This document shows positions 5,780-10,066 of a stretch of 10,066 bases of DNA, one piece after another (position 1 is the first letter of the stretch; the number at the start of each line of letters is the position of its first letter). Below the pieces are notes generated by a model, which ran no database searches, had not been told where the DNA came from, and saw nothing but the letters and a program-made list of their open reading frames with translations. Origin of the DNA: Collinsella sp. Lineage in GTDB: Bacteria > Actinomycetota > Coriobacteriia > Coriobacteriales > Coriobacteriaceae. Made by a program: the position numbers and the translations under genes. Location: the NCBI GenBank assembly GCA_031295725.1, contig JAUMNV010000088.1:1-10066 (forward strand), written 5' to 3'.

Positions 5780-5784
5780 GTGCA

Positions 5785-8700
5785 TTAGCCCAGCAGGTCG
5801 ATGACGTTAAAGCCGGCGTTGCTCTTGGCGATGACGTCTCGGCCACCAAAGACGCAGGTGGGCGACTCGGCTGCGATGCGCGTCACGTCGGCGCCGAGCG
5901 AGCGCAGCTCACCGGGCGTGGCGGCGAGCATCTGGGCGCGACGCTCCTCGCGCGCATGCGGATCGAGCCCGGCCAGGTAGGTCGTGTTGCGGCGCTTGGT
6001 GAGCGCGTACGGCTTCACCGGCGCGTCCATGCCGCTCACGCAGCTCACAATAAAGCCCTCAAAGGCGGCCTCGTCGGGCTCAAAGCTGCCAAGCCATGCG
6101 CCCGCGCGCTCCACGCGCTCAATCGAAGGATCGATCGCCGGGTCGCGGTAGGTGTAGAACGCCGTCTGGCGCTCGCCGGCTGCGCGGAATCCGCAGCCGT
6201 ACGCACCGCCCTTCACGCGAATCTCGTTCCACAGGTAATCGTAGGAGAGCGCGTTGGCAGCCACGGCCCAAGCGCCTGTCACGTCAATGCCCAGGCGACG
6301 CGGATCGCACGCACGCGCGGCAAAGCAGATGTCGCTGGGGATCACGAAAGCCTCGTGGCGGTCGCACGGCGTCGGCACCGCGAGCGCGCCGCGGTCGGCA
6401 CCATCGCCCGCACCCAGCCCCAGGTCACCCGCGGCATCCCAGTACGCGTCAAAGTCCTCGTCGCTGCCGGTAAAGCTCGCCATGCAGCCGTCGGCCACAA
6501 AGATGCGCTCCGCCAGCTCGGCAAGCTTGGTACGCAGCCCGTCCACGCGCTCGTCAAAGTGCTCGAGCAAATCGCGCAGGAACAGGTAGAAGTCTACGCC
6601 CGAGAGCTGCTCACGCACCGCGGCCGAAGGCGAGCTGTAGCTCATCGCGCGACCGAGCGCCGCCGAGTGGCCGTTGTTGATAAAGCCCTGCTCAAGCCCA
6701 ATGCGAATCTGCGTGAGCACGTCGCGCACGCGGTCGGCGTCGGCGTTTGCCAAAAGCGTGCTCGACCATACCTCGCGCGGCAGACTCGCCAGCGCATCGA
6801 TCTTCTCGGACAGGGCGCCGGCGCTCACCAGCAGGTAGGGGCGCACGCCGTTCACGTCGGGCTGCGTCATGACTTCGGTCGTAAAGCTCAAAAAGCCGAG
6901 CTTGCCAGCGAGCAAGTTGTCGAGTTCCTCGGCCGAGTGCTCGCGCGTGGGCAGCTGCTTAAGCAGGCGGCAGAGCAGTGTCACATAGGGCAGGTCCTCA
7001 AACGCGACGCAGCTCAGGTCGAAGTACTGCATGGCGTAGGCCAGACGGTTGGTGGGGATGTCGTGGCGCAGGCAGGGGATGGGCGTGGTCGTGTCTACGA
7101 CCAGCGGCGGCTCGGGGCGCGCCTCGCCAATGTCGGACACGCGCAGGCGCGGCAGCGTGGCCTTGGCCTCGGGCGTGTCTTCTGCCTCCTGCGCGGCACG
7201 CAGCGCGGCCGTGCGCTCGACCACGTCGGCCAGCTCGGCATCGGTCATGGCATCGCGCTTGGCTGCCAGCTCGGCGGCCTCGGCACCCTCCGAACCCTCG
7301 GCGGCGTCCACCGGCACCAGCTCGACCAGTGCCATGTGGTCGTTTTCCAGCACCAGCTCGCGCAGCAGGTCCTCAAAATAGCTGCCGTCCAGCTCGCTGC
7401 GCAGCTCCTCGTACACCGGGCCGTACTTGAGCGCCAGCGTCGCGGCGTCGTCATCGTAGAGCCACGTGCTCAGCGCGTCGCACGCAATGGCCACGCCGTC
7501 GGCGATACCGTAGTCGCGCTGGCGCAGGTCGTATTCGTTGCTGCTGATGATGGCTTCCAGGCGCTCGCGCGGAACGCCATGTTCGCATAAGTCGCGGCAG
7601 GCGTCCTGGAACACGCGGCGCAGCTCGCGCGCCACGCCGGGCTGCGCGTTTTGCAGCATGATGAGCTCGTAGGGCTGCAGGCTCTCGGCCGCCGTGTAGC
7701 TCACCACGTTGCCGCCCAGGCCGGCGGACAGAATGGCCTTCTTAACCGGCGCTTCGTTGGAGCCCAGCAGTGCTTCAAACAGGATATCTGCCGCGATCGT
7801 GCGTTTGCGGTCGAGCGCGTTGCCCAGCACCAGGCCCAGGCCCACCAGGGCGTTCTCGGGTGTGGTGGCCATCTCGACGCGCTTGTACTCGCAGGTCACG
7901 GGCGCCTGCACGCCCAGCGGATTGGGCGCCATCGTGGACGGGTCCTCGCCGGCGGCGACGGCAGCGTCCATGCGGCGGCTCGCGGCACTCGGCTGCGACA
8001 GATAGCGCTCGTCCAAAAAGGCCAGGGCGCGGTCCACGTCCAGGTCGCCGTAGAGCGTTATATAAGAGTTGGAAGGATTGTAGTGGCGCGCGTGCGTGTC
8101 CAGGAACTGCTCGTAGGTGAGCGCGGGAATCGCGCGCGGGTCGCCACCGCTCTCGTGTGCATAGGCGGTGTCGGGGTAGAGCGCGGCGTTGACGGCGTCG
8201 TCCAGCACACTCATGGGGTCGGACAGCGCACCCTTCATCTCGTTGAACACCACGCCGTTATAGCGCAGCGTGCCCTCGCGCAGGCTCGCGGAGCCGCCGT
8301 CGCCCTCGCCCTCGACGCTCTCCGGCAGGTCCAGCTCGTAGTGCCAGCCCTCCTGCTCAAAAATGGTGGGCTTGGTATAGATGGCCGGGTTGAACACCGC
8401 GTCCAGGTACACGTCCATCAGGTTGTACAGATCCTGCTCGTTGGTGGTGGCAACGGGGTAGATGGTCTTGTCGGGGTAGGTCATGGCGTTGAGAAACGTC
8501 TGCATGGAGCTCTTGATCAGATCGACAAACGGCTCCTTGACGGGAAACTTAGCCGATCCGCACAGCACCGAGTGCTCAAGAATATGGAACACGCCGGTGG
8601 GATCGGCCGGCGGCGTCTTAAAGCCAATGGCAAAGGCCTTGTTTTCGTCGTCGCATGCCAGGTACAGCAGGCGAGCGCCCGAGGCAGTGTGTCGCAGCAC

Positions 8701-8823
8701 GTAAGCGTCCGAGTCGAGCTCGGGCACGGTCTCGCGGCGCTCGACGGCAAAGCCGTGGCAGGTAGTGCCGGGCACCAGCAGTGTAGCGGCTGCGGCGCGC
8801 GGGTCGGTTGAGGTGGTGGGCAT
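5785..8823 (-). CDS. M16C family zinc metallopeptidase (presequence protease / insulinase-like)
   Basis: This 1012-residue peptidase has the full length of the single-chain M16C (PreP/Cym1) family, which degrades short unstructured peptides inside a closed two-half chamber. The inverted zinc motif is HILEH at 80-84 (His80, Glu83 as base, His84), in VFHILEHSVLCGS. The third zinc ligand is Glu195 in GVVFNEMKG. In the C-terminal half EIRVKGGAYG gives Arg869 and Tyr875, matching the conserved substrate-binding Arg/Tyr pair. An acidic glycine-rich insert lies at about 167-180, just before Glu195. A linker rich in Glu/Ala at about 525-585 fits the coiled hinge. No signal peptide is seen, so it is probably cytosolic. 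The start at 8823 is chosen for its AAAGGAG 7 bases upstream; extending to 8925 adds 34 arginine-rich residues without family character. The gene is monocistronic with its own terminator. Confidence 0.93.
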   Translation of the reverse strand: MPTTSTDPRAAAATLLVPGTTCHGFAVERRETVPELDSDAYVLRHTASGARLLYLACDDENKAFAIGFKTPPADPTGVFHILEHSVLCGSAKFPVKEPFVDLIKSSMQTFLNAMTYPDKTIYPVATTNEQDLYNLMDVYLDAVFNPAIYTKPTIFEQEGWHYELDLPESVEGEGDGGSASLREGTLRYNGVVFNEMKGALSDPMSVLDDAVNAALYPDTAYAHESGGDPRAIPALTYEQFLDTHARHYNPSNSYITLYGDLDVDRALAFLDERYLSQPSAASRRMDAAVAAGEDPSTMAPNPLGVQAPVTCEYKRVEMATTPENALVGLGLVLGNALDRKRTIAADILFEALLGSNEAPVKKAILSAGLGGNVVSYTAAESLQPYELIMLQNAQPGVARELRRVFQDACRDLCEHGVPRERLEAIISSNEYDLRQRDYGIADGVAIACDALSTWLYDDDAATLALKYGPVYEELRSELDGSYFEDLLRELVLENDHMALVELVPVDAAEGSEGAEAAELAAKRDAMTDAELADVVERTAALRAAQEAEDTPEAKATLPRLRVSDIGEARPEPPLVVDTTTPIPCLRHDIPTNRLAYAMQYFDLSCVAFEDLPYVTLLCRLLKQLPTREHSAEELDNLLAGKLGFLSFTTEVMTQPDVNGVRPYLLVSAGALSEKIDALASLPREVWSSTLLANADADRVRDVLTQIRIGLEQGFINNGHSAALGRAMSYSSPSAAVREQLSGVDFYLFLRDLLEHFDERVDGLRTKLAELAERIFVADGCMASFTGSDEDFDAYWDAAGDLGLGAGDGADRGALAVPTPCDRHEAFVIPSDICFAARACDPRRLGIDVTGAWAVAANALSYDYLWNEIRVKGGAYGCGFRAAGERQTAFYTYRDPAIDPSIERVERAGAWLGSFEPDEAAFEGFIVSCVSGMDAPVKPYALTKRRNTTYLAGLDPHAREERRAQMLAATPGELRSLGADVTRIAAESPTCVFGGRDVIAKSNAGFNVIDLLG

Positions 8824-8830
8824 ATGCAGT

Positions 8831-8837
8831 CTCCTTT
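8831..8837 (-). promoter_or_regulatory. Ribosome-binding site deciding the peptidase start
   Basis: On the - strand AAAGGAG is 7 bases before the ATG at 8823, a near-ideal site that excludes the longer in-frame start at 8925. Confidence 0.8.
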
Positions 8838-8839
8838 GA

Positions 8840-8855
8840 CGCCCCAGCGGGGGCG
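8840..8855 (-). promoter_or_regulatory. Small GC hairpin just upstream of the peptidase ribosome-binding site
   Basis: CGCCCC (8840-8845) and GGGGCG (8850-8855) form a 6-bp stem with a 4-base loop, 2 bases upstream of AAAGGAG on the - strand. It could influence translation or stabilise the mRNA end; its role is unproven. Confidence 0.35.
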
Positions 8856-8875
8856 AATCGAGTCGAATCCTCGAG

Positions 8876-8881
8876 AGTATA
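8876..8881 (-). promoter_or_regulatory. Possible -10 box of the peptidase gene
   Basis: TATACT (5 of 6) on the - strand, beside the 10-bp palindrome CCCATATGGG at 8882-8891, would give a leader of about 45 bases. No convincing -35 box is found. Confidence 0.3.
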
Positions 8882-9124
8882 CCCATATGGGGCCGCGACC
8901 CTGCGGCGAACTGGAGACGATGCAACCGGATTGGGCATAGGTCCCGCGTGCCCGCCGCACGAGCGTGGAAAATTGGACACTCTCGATATCCGACCGTCCG
9001 AAAATCCTCGCTCGTCCATCACTCGCGTATCTCTCGTCTCTCATTCGTCTCTAATATGAGAGATGACAGGAAGATGAGAGAAAAATATGAGAGATAACTG
9101 AGCAGCAAAGAGACAGGTAATCAT

Positions 9125-9141
9125 GGTATTGTCTCAATACC
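9125..9141. promoter_or_regulatory. 17-bp palindrome next to the -35 box
   Basis: GGTATTG-tct-CAATACC has perfect 7-bp arms and a 3-bp centre, the size of a dimeric repressor site. It ends 2 bp before the probable -35 box of the AlbA_2 gene. Confidence 0.5.
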
Positions 9142-9143
9142 GA

Positions 9144-9171
9144 TTGTTCTACCAGCAAAAATATGTATAAA
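9144..9171 (+). promoter_or_regulatory. Probable promoter of the AlbA_2 gene
   Basis: TTGTTC (9144-9149), 16 bp, then TATAAA (9166-9171, 5 of 6). The start would be near 9178, giving a leader of about 147 bases that contains five GAGAGAT copies. A 7-bp inverted pair, TCTACCA at 9148-9154 and TGGTAGA at 9181-9187, flanks the -10 box. Confidence 0.5.
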
Positions 9172-9324
9172 TGAAGCAAATGGTAGACATTCCATCTCTA
9201 TCTATCTCTTATCTCTAAGCCGAGAGATAGAGAGATAAATGAGAGATAATTACGAGAGATAACTGAGAGACGAGGGAAATCTATCCGCGGCATTCTCCGC
9301 AGGACCGAGCGAAAGGACGTGCAG

Positions 9325-10066
9325 ATGAACGAAAACGAGCTGACCGGTCTGCTTGAGTCTTTAAGGCGTATGGGCTCGGATGATCTTAACGTCGAAGTGA
9401 AGGAGAGCGCCACGACGCTTTCCCGCGACGTATGGGAAACGGTGAGCGCATTCGCGAACACTGCCGGCGGAATCATCGTGCTCGGAGTGAGTGAGCGCGC
9501 AGGTTTTGTCCCGGTTGAGAACTTCGAGACCGAGAAAGTGCTCAACCAATTTGTGTCAGGCATGGGTGATGCGGGCGGTCGAGGAAAGCTGGCCAATCCG
9601 CCTAAATACACGATCGAGCGAGTGGAGCTTCAGGGCGTCATCGTTCTCGTCATTACGATTGAGGAGCTCGATCCGTCGAGCAAGCCCTGCTATGTCATAG
9701 AGCGGGGCGCCCAGGGCGGCAGCTACAAGCGCATCGATGACAAAGATGTGCCGCTTTCATCGACTGAGGTGCTCGCATTGGCGTCATACGGTCGAGCGAC
9801 TCCGAGCGATCGCGACGCGGTGGCGGGTGCGGGCGCGGACAATCTCGACGAGACGCTGGTCGACCGTACGATAGATCGGGCTTTCTCGTTGACGCCCCGG
9901 GCAATGCGCGGCGCGCCGGACAAACAAACGAAGCTGGAGCGCCTAAATATCCTTGATTCCCAGGGCAATGTCACCAAGGCTGGACTCCTAGTTGTGGGCA
10001 CCTACCCTCAGCAGTTCTATCCCAAGCTCTTCATTGACGTGGCTGTCCATGCGGGAACTCAGAAGG
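9325..10066 (+). CDS. AlbA_2 (Schlafen AlbA_2, formerly AAA_4) domain protein, N-terminal part
   Basis: The frame is open to the end of the window, giving 247 codons of a longer gene. Residues about 20-150 fit the AlbA_2 domain: VEVKES (23-28), then SAFANTAGGIIVLGVSE (41-57), the family's core signature, and GGSYKRIDDKDVPLSSTEV (131-149), its usual closing segment. Such proteins are often labelled putative DNA-binding, ATP-binding or RecG-related, and many end in a winged helix; that part is outside the window. Function in the family is mixed: transcriptional regulators, and parts of some defence or mobile loci. The start ATG has AAAGGA at 9312-9317 with a 7-base gap. The upstream region is AT-rich and loaded with repeats, unlike the rest of the window, which suggests an accessory gene that may control itself. 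The domain call is firm, the role is open. Confidence 0.85.
   Translation, partial: MNENELTGLLESLRRMGSDDLNVEVKESATTLSRDVWETVSAFANTAGGIIVLGVSERAGFVPVENFETEKVLNQFVSGMGDAGGRGKLANPPKYTIERVELQGVIVLVITIEELDPSSKPCYVIERGAQGGSYKRIDDKDVPLSSTEVLALASYGRATPSDRDAVAGAGADNLDETLVDRTIDRAFSLTPRAMRGAPDKQTKLERLNILDSQGNVTKAGLLVVGTYPQQFYPKLFIDVAVHAGTQK

Larger units (their letters stand above)
5418..5784. other. Gene-free stretch packed with palindromic repeats
   Basis: These 367 bp between the cyclo-ligase start and the M16 peptidase end hold four separate inverted-repeat structures (5434-5472, 5497-5525, 5550-5707, 5741-5779) and no credible gene. The 75-codon - strand frame at 5472-5699 is made largely of the repeat arms. 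No clear promoter for the cyclo-ligase is visible between them. Confidence 0.7.
9033..9274. repeat. Cluster of GAGAGAT repeats in both orientations
   Basis: On the + strand GAGAGA followed by T, A or C begins at 9058, 9076, 9089, 9222, 9230, 9241, 9254 and 9265. Reverse-oriented ATCTCT copies lie near 9029, 9194, 9204 and 9211. The longer word GAGAGATAACTGAG occurs exactly at 9089-9102 and 9254-9267. ATGAGAGAT occurs three times (9056, 9087, 9239). An 11-bp perfect inverted pair, CTCGTCTCTCA at 9033-9043 and TGAGAGACGAG at 9264-9274, bounds the cluster. The copies sit on both sides of the probable promoter, as operator sites would. Confidence 0.75.
8824..9324. other. Gene-free region between divergent peptidase and AlbA_2 genes
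   Basis: The left 200 bp are GC-rich and hold only the weak leader signals of the peptidase gene. The right 300 bp are clearly AT-richer and hold a GAGAGAT repeat cluster, a small palindrome and a probable promoter for the gene at 9325. No RNA gene or coding frame is supportable. Confidence 0.65.

Noticed and set aside
5956..7590. 544-codon + strand open frame
   Set aside because: It lies antisense to the M16C peptidase, which has complete motifs and full family length. The predicted protein is rich in Arg, His, Gly and Ala with no domain; it is a product of high GC codon bias.
7651..8811. 386-codon + strand open frame
   Set aside because: Antisense to the N-terminal half of the same peptidase, no recognisable domain, low-complexity composition.
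9033..9274. Insertion sequence or replication origin
   Set aside because: The border arms are only 11 bp of low-complexity sequence, there is no transposase, and there are no DnaA boxes or AT-rich unwinding element with a replication gene.

Overview
The window looks like a chromosomal segment of a GC-rich Coriobacteriia actinobacterium, most likely Collinsella or a close relative. This is inferred from the codon bias, the protein flavour (RecQ, an M16C peptidase, an L-2-hydroxyacid dehydrogenase, MetA) and the style of the intergenic repeats; no rRNA or other marker gene is present to confirm it.

Left part (1-2630, + strand): the 3' end of recQ (RQC and HRDC domains) is followed after 2 bp by a GntR/HutC-type regulator with a UTRA effector domain. 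A 143-bp gap then holds a good sigma70-type promoter and two copies of a tandem 10-bp direct repeat, the likely operators. Next is a double-SIS-domain protein of the FrlB/FraB (fructosamine-6-phosphate deglycase) family, closed by a strong hairpin terminator shared with the convergent gene. The regulator probably senses a phosphorylated sugar or amino-acid-sugar and controls the SIS gene.

Middle part (2672-5417): an L-lactate/L-2-hydroxyisocaproate dehydrogenase on the - strand, divergent from metA on the + strand. MetA carries Glu111, the residue linked to acetyl-CoA use. Convergent with metA is a 5-formyltetrahydrofolate cyclo-ligase on the - strand. The last two fit methionine and one-carbon metabolism, but they are not in one operon.

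5418-5784 is gene-free and dense in structure: three separate hairpins plus a 158-bp nested inverted-repeat unit bounded by 26-bp perfect arms. The hairpin beside the M16 stop codon is a good terminator, and a decayed relative of it lies between the dehydrogenase and metA.

Right part (5785-10066): a 1012-residue M16C (presequence-protease-like) zinc metallopeptidase on the - strand. A 501-bp gene-free region follows, whose right half is AT-rich and full of GAGAGAT repeats in both orientations around a probable promoter. It leads into the start of an AlbA_2 (Schlafen AlbA_2, formerly AAA_4) domain protein that runs off the window. That last block looks accessory and may be self-regulated.
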